NCBI GenBank assembly: GCA_031392945.1
Contig: JANMVT010000286.1
Span: 1 to 28,933, forward strand
DNA: 28,933 bases
DNA from: JANYCG01 sp031392945
GTDB taxonomy: Bacteria; Pseudomonadota; Gammaproteobacteria; Burkholderiales; Burkholderiaceae_C
Direction: 5' to 3'
Under the pieces are notes generated by a model that was not told the origin of the DNA, did not search any database, and saw nothing but the letters and a program-made list of their open reading frames with translations. A program made the position numbers and the translations under genes. Positions 22,562 to 28,933 of the stretch are shown piece by piece. Numbering within the stretch: the first letter of the stretch is position 1; the number at the start of each line of letters is the position of its first letter.

Positions 22562-23590
22562 CTACACATGGCTCCAGCGCAAGACAATCTTGCCGATGTG
22601 CTGGTTGGATTCCATCAAGGCGTGGGCTTTCGCGGCACCACTGCCCGAGGCGTCACCGACCGCGTCAAACACGGAATGGATCACGGTTTTCACACTGCCG
22701 TTTTCCAGCAGCGGCCAGACGTTCTTCTTCAGGTTGTCGGCAATTGCCGCCTTGAAGGCGATGGGCCTGGGGCGAAGCGTGGAGCCGGATATCGTCAAAC
22801 GCCGGCGCAACACGACACCCGCGTTGACTTCGGCCTTGACACCGCCCTGGACGGCGATGATGGCTAGGCGGCCGTCTTCCGCCAGACATTCAATTTCACG
22901 TGCGACATAGGCGCCGGCGACCATGTCAAGAATGACGTTGACACCGGCACCACCCGTGATTCTCTTGACCTCGGCCACGAAATCATGGGTCTTGTAGTTG
23001 ATGGCGTGATCGGCGCCGAATGACAGGCATGCCGCGCATTTCTCATCACTGCCCGCCGTGACAATCACTTGGGACCCCAGGGCTTTTGCCAGTGCAATGG
23101 CCGTGACGCCAATGCCGCTGGTACCGCCCTGTATCAACAGCGTCTCGCCTTTTTGCAGGCGGGCGCGGTCAAACACATTGCTCCAGACGGTGAAGAAAGT
23201 CTCGGGCAGGCTGGCCGCCTCTACGTCGCTCAAGCCCATGGGTGACGGCAGGCACTGGACCACTGGCGCCACACAATACTCGGCATATCCACCGCCTGCG
23301 ACCAGGGCGCAAACGCGGTCGCCAATTTTCAAACCGGCGCTGGCCATGGCTCCTGCGTCACCGCTCTCGATTACACCCGCCACTTCAAGGCCAGGCAGAT
23401 CAGAAGCGCCGGGCGGCACCGGGTAATTGCCGGTGCGCTGCAACACGTCGGGGCGGTTCACACCGCTGGCGTTCACGCGGATCAGCAACTCGCCAGCGCC
23501 TGCAACCGGCATGGGCCGCACTGCCGCGCGAAGCACGTCAGGGGCTCCAAAAGAGGTGATTTCGATGACATTCATGATAAAACCAGGCAT
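22562..23590 (-). CDS. NAD(P)H:quinone oxidoreductase-like enzyme (zinc-free MDR family, PIG3/QOR type)
   Basis: A 342-residue medium-chain dehydrogenase/reductase without the zinc ligands of alcohol dehydrogenases. The N-terminal GroES-like domain has VNASGVNRPDVLQRTGNYPV and PPGASDLPGLEVAGVIE. The nucleotide-binding domain has LLIQGGTSGIGVTAIALAKA (Gly loop at about 155-161), typical of NADPH-specific quinone oxidoreductases of the PIG3 group. It likely reduces quinones or enones; the physiological substrate is unknown. The ATG at 23588-23590 is chosen because GAGGG precedes it. An internal Met five codons later (MNVIEITSFG) matches more family N-termini but has no ribosome site. It is the first gene of the qor-tpiA-secG-tRNA-nuo run. 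Confidence 0.9.
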   Translation of the reverse strand: MPGFIMNVIEITSFGAPDVLRAAVRPMPVAGAGELLIRVNASGVNRPDVLQRTGNYPVPPGASDLPGLEVAGVIESGDAGAMASAGLKIGDRVCALVAGGGYAEYCVAPVVQCLPSPMGLSDVEAASLPETFFTVWSNVFDRARLQKGETLLIQGGTSGIGVTAIALAKALGSQVIVTAGSDEKCAACLSFGADHAINYKTHDFVAEVKRITGGAGVNVILDMVAGAYVAREIECLAEDGRLAIIAVQGGVKAEVNAGVVLRRRLTISGSTLRPRPIAFKAAIADNLKKNVWPLLENGSVKTVIHSVFDAVGDASGSGAAKAHALMESNQHIGKIVLRWSHV

Positions 23591-23606
23591 ATGCCCTCGT
23601 GCTGTC

Positions 23607-23635
23607 TATATAGTTAGCTATAATTTACGTAGCAA
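23607..23635 (-). promoter_or_regulatory. Candidate promoter of the qor-tpiA-secG-tRNA-nuo run
   Basis: On the minus strand, TTGCTA (23630-23635), 17 bp, then TATATA (23607-23612), each a 4/6 match. The likely start is about 10 nt before the GAGGG ribosome site of the oxidoreductase gene. Both hexamers lie in or beside an AT-rich repeat-like element. Judged by eye only. Confidence 0.45.
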
Positions 23636-23642
23636 ATCAAAA
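23613..23642. repeat. AT-rich GCTA/TAGC short interspersed element, copy between pnp and qor
   Basis: The plus strand reads GTTAGCTATAATTTACGTAG then CAAATCAAAA, an imperfect inverted repeat GCTA-N9-TAGC. Related copies are at 27653-27678 (CTTAGCTATTTTTTTCGTAG...) and, degenerate, inside the NodT-type gene at 2467-2496. I recall similar elements as frequent in Comamonadaceae intergenic DNA. Confidence 0.55.
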
Positions 23643-23688
23643 CCGCGCGAGGCTTGGGCTTGCGGCGCATCCGCAGCCTTGGCCCTCG
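23639..23688 (-). terminator. Probable intrinsic terminator after pnp
   Basis: On the minus strand, 3 nt past the pnp stop, an imperfect GC-rich hairpin is bounded by CGAGG/CCTCG and has an inner stem TGCGG/CCGCA with adjoining GGC/GCC. It is followed by CGCGG and a short TTTT. The U run is short and the stem interrupted, so termination may be partial. Confidence 0.45.
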
Positions 23689-23690
23689 AC

Positions 23691-25796
23691 TTACTGCTGC
23701 GCCGGGCGATCCAGCAAAGCCTTCATCGACAGCTTGATGCGGCCTTTTTCATCCGTCTCCATGACTTTGACCTTGACGATCTGGCCTTCGGACAGATAGT
23801 CCGTGACTTTTTCAACGCGCTCGTGGGCGATCTGGCTGATGTGCAGCAGGCCGTCTTTGCCAGGCAGCAGGTTGACCAGGGCGCCGAAGTCCAGAATCTT
23901 GGTGATCGGGCCTTCGTAGACCTTGCCGATTTCCACTTCAGCGGTGATCTGCTGGATGCGGCGCTTGGCTTCGTCGGCCTTGGCGTTGTCGGTCGCGGCG
24001 ATGGTGATGGTGCCGTCTTCCTCGATGTTGATCTGGCAACCGGTTTCGTCAGTCAGCGCGCGGATGACCGCGCCGCCCTTGCCGATCACGTCACGGATTT
24101 TTTCCGGATTGATCTTCATGGTGTAGAGCTTGGGCGCAAAGCTGGAGATTTCAGCCTTGGCTTCACCCATGGCTTCCTGCATCTTGCCCAGGATGTGCAT
24201 GCGTGCCTCTTTGGCCTGGGCCAGTGCGACTTGCATGATTTCTTTGGTGATGCCCTGGATCTTGATGTCCATCTGCAAGGCGGTGATGCCGTTGGTGGTC
24301 CCTGCCACCTTGAAGTCCATGTCGCCCAGATGATCTTCATCACCCAGGATGTCGGTCAGCACGGCGAACCGGCCACCGTCCTTGATCAGGCCCATGGCGA
24401 TGCCGGCCACATGGGCTTTCATGGGCACACCAGCGTCCATCAAACTCAGGCAACCGCCGCAGACCGACGCCATGGACGACGAGCCATTCGACTCGGTGAT
24501 TTCTGACACAACACGCATGGTGTAGGGAAAATCTTCCTTGCTTGGCAGGCAGGCGATCAAGGCACGCTTGGCCAGACGGCCGTGGCCGATTTCGCGGCGC
24601 TTGGGTGTGCCCACGCGACCGGTTTCGCCCGTGGCGAACGGAGGCATGTTGTAGTGCAGCATGAAGCGGTCTTCGTATTCACCGGCCAGTGCATCGATGC
24701 GTTGTGCGTCGCGTTCGGTGCCGAGCGTGGTGACGACCAGGGCCTGGGTTTCGCCACGTGTGAACAGGGCAGAACCATGGGTGCGCGGCAATACGCCGTT
24801 GCGGATTTCAATGGCGCGCACGGTGCGTGTGTCGCGGCCGTCAATGCGCGGCTCGCCAGCCAGAATCTGGCTGCGGACGATGCGGGCTTCGATGTCAAAC
24901 AACATGCCTTCAACGGCGACAGCGTCAAACACCACGCCTTCGGCTTTCAGGCCAGCCTTGACCCAGGTGTAGGTCTCGCGCGTGGCATGGGTGCGGGCTT
25001 GCTTGTTGCGAATCTGGTAGGCGGCGGCGAGTTTTTCCTCGGCCAGCGCGCCAACCTTGGCGATCAGGATTTCATCCTTGGCCGGCGCCTTCCAGTCCCA
25101 CACCGGCTTGCCGGCGTCGCGAACGAGTTCGTGAATCGCGTTGATGGCGATGTTGCCCTGCTCGTGGCCAAACACCACAGCGCCGAGCATGATTTCTTCT
25201 GACAGCTGCTGGGCTTCAGACTCGACCATCAACACAGCCGCTTCAGTACCAGCGACGACCAGGTCAAGGATGGAGTCCTTGCGTGCGGTCTGGCCGGGGT
25301 TGAGCACATAAGCGCCATTGACATAACCGACGCGGGCCGCGCCAATCGGGCCGCTGAAAGGAATGCCGCTGACCGACAGGGCCGCACTGACCGCGATCAG
25401 CGCTGCAATATCGGCATCGACTTCGGGGTTCAACGACAGGGTGTGAACAACCACGTGGACTTCGTTGAAGAAGCCTTCTGGAAACAGCGGGCGGATTGGG
25501 CGGTCTATCAGGCGGCTGGTCAACGTCTCGAACTCGCTGGGGCGGCCTTCGCGCTTGAAAAAGCTGCCGGGGATTTTGCCCGCAGCGTAGGTTTTCTCAA
25601 GGTAATCGACGGTCAAGGGAAAAAAGTCCTGGCCGGCTTTGCCTTCGGTTTTGGCGACGACAGTGGCCAAAACCACGGTGCCTTCCATGTCCAGCAGCAC
25701 GGCGCCGGTGGACTGGCGCGCGACTTCGCCGGTTTCCATAACGACCTTGTGCTGGCCCCACTGGAAGGTTTTTGTGACTTTGTTGAAAATGCTCAT
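23691..25796 (-). CDS. pnp: Polyribonucleotide nucleotidyltransferase (PNPase)
   Basis: A 701-residue 3'-to-5' phosphorolytic exoribonuclease and degradosome-type enzyme. Two RNase PH-like domains flank a helical domain. The catalytic Asp pair is at D486 and D492 in LGDEDHLGDMDFKVAG, the same numbers as in E. coli by my count. The RNA-binding KH domain has its GKGG loop at 572-575 (VIGKGGAVIRALTDETG), and the S1 domain covers about 622-690 (GKVYEGPITKILDFGALVN to KGRIKLSMKALLDRP). The long Glu/basic tail of some homologues is absent. Start ATG is preceded by AGGAG. It lies downstream of rpsO, as in most bacteria, behind a structured 215-nt spacer. Confidence 0.98.
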   Translation of the reverse strand: MSIFNKVTKTFQWGQHKVVMETGEVARQSTGAVLLDMEGTVVLATVVAKTEGKAGQDFFPLTVDYLEKTYAAGKIPGSFFKREGRPSEFETLTSRLIDRPIRPLFPEGFFNEVHVVVHTLSLNPEVDADIAALIAVSAALSVSGIPFSGPIGAARVGYVNGAYVLNPGQTARKDSILDLVVAGTEAAVLMVESEAQQLSEEIMLGAVVFGHEQGNIAINAIHELVRDAGKPVWDWKAPAKDEILIAKVGALAEEKLAAAYQIRNKQARTHATRETYTWVKAGLKAEGVVFDAVAVEGMLFDIEARIVRSQILAGEPRIDGRDTRTVRAIEIRNGVLPRTHGSALFTRGETQALVVTTLGTERDAQRIDALAGEYEDRFMLHYNMPPFATGETGRVGTPKRREIGHGRLAKRALIACLPSKEDFPYTMRVVSEITESNGSSSMASVCGGCLSLMDAGVPMKAHVAGIAMGLIKDGGRFAVLTDILGDEDHLGDMDFKVAGTTNGITALQMDIKIQGITKEIMQVALAQAKEARMHILGKMQEAMGEAKAEISSFAPKLYTMKINPEKIRDVIGKGGAVIRALTDETGCQINIEEDGTITIAATDNAKADEAKRRIQQITAEVEIGKVYEGPITKILDFGALVNLLPGKDGLLHISQIAHERVEKVTDYLSEGQIVKVKVMETDEKGRIKLSMKALLDRPAQQ

Positions 25797-25862
25797 GTTG
25801 TGTTCTCCTGGTGATTTTGGGAAGTGAAAGCCACCTCGCCCAAGCCCGGATCAGCCCCACAG

Positions 25863-25930
25863 AACACGATGCCATTCCAGTTAAATTCGACCTTGAATTC
25901 AGTTGGAATGACACAGCTTCGCTCCGTGTT
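25863..25930 (-). promoter_or_regulatory. Long hairpin in the pnp leader (possible RNase III-type processing site)
   Basis: In the rpsO-pnp spacer, the RNA would form a 16-bp stem with 14 pairs and a 6-nt loop at 25873-25910 (arms CATTCCAACTGAATTC and GAATTTAACTGGAATG). An outer perfect 6-bp stem AACACG/CGTGTT closes at 25863-25868 and 25925-25930. In E. coli the pnp leader hairpin is cut by RNase III and serves PNPase autoregulation. The same role here is inference. Confidence 0.6.
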
Positions 25931-25946
25931 GAGTCTGTTCCGAAGT

Positions 25947-25984
25947 AAAAAACGCCCGAGCTTTTGAAAAACCCAGGCGTTTTG
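25947..25984 (-). terminator. Intrinsic terminator after rpsO
   Basis: The minus-strand RNA has AAAACGCC paired with GGCGTTTT around a loop of about 20 nt that includes UUUUUCAAAAG, followed by more U (GGGCGTTTTTT). It starts about 28 nt after the rpsO stop. The symmetric A/T flanks mean it could act in both directions. Readthrough would supply pnp. Confidence 0.8.
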
Positions 25985-26011
25985 TGTCGTCAGCCGCGCA
26001 AAGAAGTGAAA

Positions 26012-26278
26012 TTACTTGCGCAGGTTCAATTTGGTGATCAGCGCGCTGTAACGCTCGTGATCTTTGGAATTCAAATAGTCCAGCAGCTTGCGCCGGCGGC
26101 TCACCATGCGCAGCAGGCCACGGCGGCCATGGTGGTCTTTGGCATGGGTCTTGAAGTGGGGCGTCAGCTCGTTGATGCGGGCGGTGAGCAAGGCGACCTG
26201 GACTTCGGGGCTACCGGTGTCACCGGCCTGGCGTGCGTTGTCTTTGACGACAGCGGCTTTGATGCTGGATGCAATCAT
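26012..26278 (-). CDS. rpsO: 30S ribosomal protein S15
   Basis: An 88-residue small-subunit protein that binds the 16S rRNA central domain early in assembly. It has typical features: DTGSPEVQVALLTARINELT, HFKTHAKDHHGRRGLLRMVS and RRRKLLDYLNSKDHERYSAL. The full set of conserved His/Asp/Ser and basic residues of the rRNA-binding helices is present. Length matches the family exactly. Start ATG is preceded by AGGAAA. It lies upstream of pnp on the same strand, separated by a terminator. In several bacteria S15 represses its own mRNA by binding the leader, and a structured leader is visible here. Confidence 0.98.
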   Translation of the reverse strand: MIASSIKAAVVKDNARQAGDTGSPEVQVALLTARINELTPHFKTHAKDHHGRRGLLRMVSRRRKLLDYLNSKDHERYSALITKLNLRK

Positions 26279-26318
26279 TTATGTTTCCTGTGGGCTGAGA
26301 ATTCGCTTCTGAACTTGC

Positions 26319-26358
26319 GCCAGGGGCTGGAACTGCTCCTGGCGTGCGCCATGCCAGG
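26319..26358 (-). promoter_or_regulatory. rpsO leader with mutually exclusive hairpins
   Basis: The minus-strand leader contains CCTGGC (26353-26358), GCCAGG (26338-26343) and CCTGGC (26319-26324). The middle segment can pair perfectly with either the first (9-nt loop) or the third (12-13-nt loop, extended to 7 bp by C-G), giving two exclusive structures. Such layouts suit translational or attenuation control. Control by S15 is inference. Confidence 0.5.
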
Positions 26359-26374
26359 GTGGCAAAGCCGTTCA

Positions 26375-26380
26375 ATTATA
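26375..26380 (-). promoter_or_regulatory. -10 box of the rpsO promoter
   Basis: A perfect TATAAT stands on the minus strand 96 nt upstream of the rpsO ATG, in GCGCTATAATTGAACGG. No good -35 is visible at 16-18 bp. The implied leader is about 90 nt and contains the alternate hairpins. The divergent transporter gene starts only 18 bp away. Confidence 0.65.
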
Positions 26381-26397
26381 GCGCGGATAATGCCTTG

Positions 26398-27633
26398 ATG
26401 ACCTCCTCGGCCAAATCCAGCCAGGCCAGCATGCCCTTCATCATGGCCACCGTGCTGATCGACATGCTGGCCATTGGCATCATTATTCCGGTGCTGCCAG
26501 CCATGGTCGGCAGCTTTACCAGTTCCCAGACCGACCAGGCCTACTGGTACGGCGTGGTCGCATTCTCGTTCGGGCTTGCCAATTTTATTGCGTCACCCAT
26601 TCTGGGCGCACTGTCAGACCAGTATGGCCGCCGCTCAATATTGCTGCTGGGCTTTTTGGGCCTGTGCATCAGTTTTTACGGGACTGCCATGGCCACCAGC
26701 CTGTGGGTACTGATAGCCGTCAGAACGGTAGCGGGCGCAATGCAGGCCAATATCTCCATCGCCAACGCCTATGTGGCTGATTTCACACCACCCGAAAAAC
26801 GCACCAAAAACTTTGGCATGCTGGGCGCCATGCAGGGCCTGGGCTTTATTGTGGGGCCGGTGATGGGCGGCTTGCTGGGCGCCATCAATTTGCACCTGCC
26901 GTTTCTGGTGGCCGGTGTGCTGGCCTCGGCCAATCTGGTCTACGGTTATTTTGTATTGCCGGAGTCGTTGGCCAAAGACAAGCGCAAAGCTTTTCAGTTG
27001 CGGGCCGCCAACCCATGGGCGGCACTACAGAGATTGACTGCGCTCAAAGGCGTGGGTTCCCTGGTCGGGGTGGTGGCCTTCAGCGGCCTGGCGCAATTCA
27101 TGCTGTACACCACCTGGGTGCTCTACACCACTTTCAAGTTTGGCTGGGGTCCGCTTGAAAACGGCTGGTCGCTGGCCGCCGTGGGCGTCGTTTCGGTCAT
27201 TGTGCAGGGCTTTTTGCTGGGCAAACTGCTCAAGTTTTTTGCCCCCCAAACCCTGGCAATTTTGGGGTTGATATCGTCCGCCCTGGCCTACCTGTTTTGG
27301 GGCCTGGCTTATGAAGGCTGGATGATGTTTGCCGTAATCGGCGTCAATTTTCTGGGCTTCACGGTGACCGCCGCCGTCAACAGCATGATCTCCAGCGCCG
27401 CAGATGCCAGCAGCCAGGGCGCCACCCTGGGTGCTGTCAGTTCGCTCAACAGCCTGATGGCGGTGCTGGCGCCGCTGATCGGCGCGCCGCTGCTGGCGCT
27501 GGTGTCCCACCTGCCCAAGGGCGACTGGCGCATCGGCGCGCCGTTTTATTTTTGTGCGGCCTTGCAGCTAGTGTCCATGCTGCTGGCGGTTTATCATTTT
27601 CGGAAACACCGAACCCGGGAAATAAGCCGCTAG
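26398..27633 (+). CDS. TetA-like MFS efflux transporter (TCR/Tet, DHA1 family)
   Basis: The ATG at 26398 gives 411 residues (MTSSAKSSQASMPFIMATVL); an upstream in-frame ATG at 26344 would lie within the rpsO leader and promoter and is less likely. Twelve helices are predicted. Helix 1 has the Tet-family VLIDMLAIGIIIPVLPAMVG. Motif A is GALSDQYGRRS at 70-80, and antiporter motif C is GFIVGPVMGGLLG at about 149-161. LPESLAKDKR and NPWAALQRL also match TetA-type proteins. It is probably a proton-coupled exporter; resistance to any given drug cannot be claimed, as chromosomal relatives often have unknown substrates. It is divergent from rpsO with overlapping control DNA, and convergent with the nucleotidyltransferase gene 43 nt downstream. 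Confidence 0.88.
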   Translation: MTSSAKSSQASMPFIMATVLIDMLAIGIIIPVLPAMVGSFTSSQTDQAYWYGVVAFSFGLANFIASPILGALSDQYGRRSILLLGFLGLCISFYGTAMATSLWVLIAVRTVAGAMQANISIANAYVADFTPPEKRTKNFGMLGAMQGLGFIVGPVMGGLLGAINLHLPFLVAGVLASANLVYGYFVLPESLAKDKRKAFQLRAANPWAALQRLTALKGVGSLVGVVAFSGLAQFMLYTTWVLYTTFKFGWGPLENGWSLAAVGVVSVIVQGFLLGKLLKFFAPQTLAILGLISSALAYLFWGLAYEGWMMFAVIGVNFLGFTVTAAVNSMISSAADASSQGATLGAVSSLNSLMAVLAPLIGAPLLALVSHLPKGDWRIGAPFYFCAALQLVSMLLAVYHFRKHRTREISR

Positions 27634-27652
27634 CCCTCATGAAATAAGCGTA

Positions 27653-27678
27653 CTTAGCTATTTTTTTCGTAGCATTTT
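27653..27678. repeat. AT-rich GCTA/TAGC short interspersed element, copy 2
   Basis: CTTAGCTATTTTTTTCGTAG followed by CATTTT lies between two convergent genes and reaches into the stop codon of the nucleotidyltransferase gene. It shares the GCTA...GTAGCA frame with 23613-23642. With a run of T on one strand and A on the other it might also weakly aid termination, but the stem is only 4-5 bp. Confidence 0.55.
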
Positions 27679-28753
27679 AACTGCTATCACCCATACCGCG
27701 ATCTCTGGCAAAGAGCGCCAGCCGCAGACGTTCGGTAAAGCCCACCGCGGCTTGCGCACCGTCCAGCGTACGCCAACCCGCCAGAAGCCGGCGTGTCCAG
27801 CCGGGGCCCCGGCCCACGACATCTTCCCAAGTGCGAATCAGCGCATCGCCATCGTGGTCCAGCAGATAGTCAATCAATGCACCCGCCTGCGCCAGGTCTT
27901 TGTTCGCCTTGACGCGTTGAGCCAAAGGCCGCTCGCCAAACACGATCAGCTTGTGCAGCGCAAACCGGTGCGGTTGCGGCACGTTGACCACCACCGGGCC
28001 ATTGCGGGTCAGCAGCGTGGCGCGCATCGGGTCTTCCAGCGACAGTTCCATGAACTTGAGCGGTTGCAACGTCAAATTCAGGCTTGGAACGAACACAGGC
28101 GCATCACCCGTGCGGCCGACTGTCGTCAAAAAATCCAAATCAAAATCAGGTTCGTCCGGCTTTTTAAAGGTCGTGTTGCTTTGCACCGGGATGAACCCCA
28201 TGCCCAGCGAGTCAATCGCCGCCCGGCCATCGAACTTCAGGTTGGACGGCAAGGCGATTGAAAGATTTTTCCCCGCATGGGCAAAATCCAGATCCAGCGT
28301 GAAGGCCCCCGTGTTCCAACGCACGCCAAAGTGGTTTTGGTAAGCCAAAAACGCGTGGGTTCCCACCAAAATCCCTCCTGCGCCAAAAAAGCCGTAATCG
28401 CCCAGCCGGGTTATCACACGGGCATGCTTGAGCGGAATTTCCGCACATCCGTATGCAATGGCGGCACGCGCCATCCGCAGCAAGGCAGATTGTTCCGACC
28501 GCATCTGCGGATTGGCGTGTTGCGCCATCACGCTGCGGGTGGCATCATCGTCAGGGCCGACGTAAACCTGCTGCGCGGCTCCGCCCGGCATTTTGACCTG
28601 GTAGTACCAGTAATCGCGCGGCGCACCTTTTTTCTTGGCAAAACCACCAGGCAGGCTTGCGATCGACCGCTGCAACTCGGCCTGGCGCGCCGCAGTGTCA
28701 AGCCCTGCAAAAGCAGCTTGGGCCGCAGCCGATATTTCTTCGAAGTGTTTCAC
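27677..28753 (-). CDS. GSU2403-family nucleotidyltransferase-fold protein (NTP_transf_8 type)
   Basis: 358 residues from a GTG at 28751-28753; no other start gives the full N-terminus, and no Shine-Dalgarno is visible. The N-terminal part (about 20-70) has LPGGFAKKKGAPRDYWYYQV and QQVYVGPDDD. The core has a nucleotidyltransferase-like turn GILVGTHAFLAYQNHFGVRW (128-146), then TLDLDFAH with D154 and D156 as candidate metal-binding acids. HRFALHKLIVFGER follows. This pattern matches what I recall of the GSU2403/NTP_transf_8 family, distant kin of AbiEii-like toxins. The true activity and substrate are unknown. A perfect inverted repeat overlaps the start codon, and a transposase remnant lies just upstream, so the gene looks accessory and self-contained. 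No antitoxin partner is visible in the window. Confidence 0.65.
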   Translation of the reverse strand: MKHFEEISAAAQAAFAGLDTAARQAELQRSIASLPGGFAKKKGAPRDYWYYQVKMPGGAAQQVYVGPDDDATRSVMAQHANPQMRSEQSALLRMARAAIAYGCAEIPLKHARVITRLGDYGFFGAGGILVGTHAFLAYQNHFGVRWNTGAFTLDLDFAHAGKNLSIALPSNLKFDGRAAIDSLGMGFIPVQSNTTFKKPDEPDFDLDFLTTVGRTGDAPVFVPSLNLTLQPLKFMELSLEDPMRATLLTRNGPVVVNVPQPHRFALHKLIVFGERPLAQRVKANKDLAQAGALIDYLLDHDGDALIRTWEDVVGRGPGWTRRLLAGWRTLDGAQAAVGFTERLRLALFARDRGMGDSS

Positions 28754-28784
28754 TATACTACTTGAATTTTTTATGTAGTATAGT
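28752..28784. promoter_or_regulatory. Perfect 10-bp inverted repeat at the nucleotidyltransferase start (likely operator)
   Basis: ACTATACTAC (28752-28761) and GTAGTATAGT (28775-28784) are exact inverse copies separated by 13 AT-rich bp. Their centres are 23 bp apart, about two helical turns, which suits a dimeric DNA-binding protein. The proximal arm includes two bases of the GTG start. The distal arm contains TATACT, a candidate -10 on the minus strand. It could also form an RNA hairpin hiding the start codon. Confidence 0.65.
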
Positions 28785-28933
28785 AAATTTTCGCGTTGTA
28801 GTTCGGTGATTGACCATCGGCGCAGTTGACGTTATCGAGGTGGCTGGCGTGGGTCAGCAGCTCAATCATGTCGGCTGCCCAAGCTTGCCCTTGCTCCTCC
28901 AACAGGTAGGTCAACTCGCGCAAGTGGTGGGCG
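28771..28933 (-). pseudogene. Remnant of an IS66-type transposase, cut by the window edge
   Basis: A minus-strand frame entering from the right edge encodes AHHLRELTYLLEEQGQAWAA then DMIELLTHASHLDN. This matches the NAHHLREL...QAWA..M..LL block of IS66-family TnpC transposases as I recall it. It ends at a TAA (28771-28773) about 50 codons later, with no room for the usual downstream catalytic and C-terminal parts, so it is truncated. The last codons (GCG AAA ATT TAC TAT ACT ACA) run into the inverted repeat and are unlike transposase sequence. No terminal inverted repeat or target duplication was recognised. Confidence 0.6.

Noticed and set aside
28773..28831. 19-codon upstream frame (MVNHRTTTRKF...) ending just before the nucleotidyltransferase start
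   Set aside because: No ribosome site, AT-rich content and overlap with the transposase remnant and inverted repeat; likely chance.
1..28933. CRISPR array, integrase, attachment site, rRNA or riboswitch
   Set aside because: No regularly spaced repeats, no recombinase gene and no recognisable rRNA or riboswitch core; the tRNA-Leu 3' end is not repeated elsewhere in the window.

Overview
The window reads as chromosomal DNA of a betaproteobacterium in the Burkholderiales, most likely Comamonadaceae (Rhodoferax/Polaromonas/Acidovorax-like). The reasons are high-GC coding bias, the gene order qor-tpiA-secG-tRNA-Leu-nuoA-to-nuoN followed by DUF2818 and DUF1178 genes, and scattered short AT-rich elements of the form GCTA-N8-TAGC that I associate from memory with Comamonadaceae genomes. 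Family placement is inference; no search was possible.

Layout. (1) 1-3886, minus strand: a drug-efflux operon read marR > NodT-type outer-membrane lipoprotein > emrA-like adaptor > emrB-like MFS pump (cut by the window edge). Its genes overlap or nearly abut. An 18-bp perfect palindrome fills the spacer of a strong sigma70-type promoter that points at the marR start codon. (2) 3966-5756, plus strand: a divergent half-size ABC exporter. (3) 5778-21153, minus strand: the complete 14-gene nuo operon for respiratory complex I (nuoA, B, C, D, E, F, G, H, I, J, K, L, M, N), tailed by two small conserved genes of unknown function (DUF2818 membrane protein, DUF1178 Cys protein). (4) 21167-23590, minus strand: tRNA-Leu(GAG) ending 13 nt before nuoA, then secG, tpiA and a quinone-oxidoreductase-like gene upstream. 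(5) 23691-26278, minus strand: rpsO-pnp, with a clear terminator and structured leaders. (6) 26398-27633, plus strand: a TetA-like MFS transporter divergent from rpsO. (7) 27677-28933, minus strand: a GSU2403-type nucleotidyltransferase-fold gene whose start codon touches a perfect 10-bp inverted repeat, preceded by a remnant of an IS66-type transposase at the window edge. This is the only clearly accessory part.

How it works together. The nuo block encodes the NADH:ubiquinone oxidoreductase: the NADH module NuoEFG, the connecting Fe-S/quinone module NuoBCDI, and the membrane proton-pumping module NuoAHJKLMN. All expected Fe-S ligands for the standard clusters are visible. The first block is a tripartite efflux pump under a MarR repressor. 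rpsO and pnp form the usual ribosomal-protein/RNA-decay pair.

I did not find a wholly new multi-gene system. The most interesting items are regulatory: the marR promoter/operator that predicts a leaderless mRNA, the tRNA fused to the head of the nuo transcript, mutually exclusive hairpins in the rpsO leader, a short repeat apparently inserted in frame in a coding sequence, and the nucleotidyltransferase gene with its inverted repeat beside an IS remnant. There is no gene-free stretch above 300 bases.
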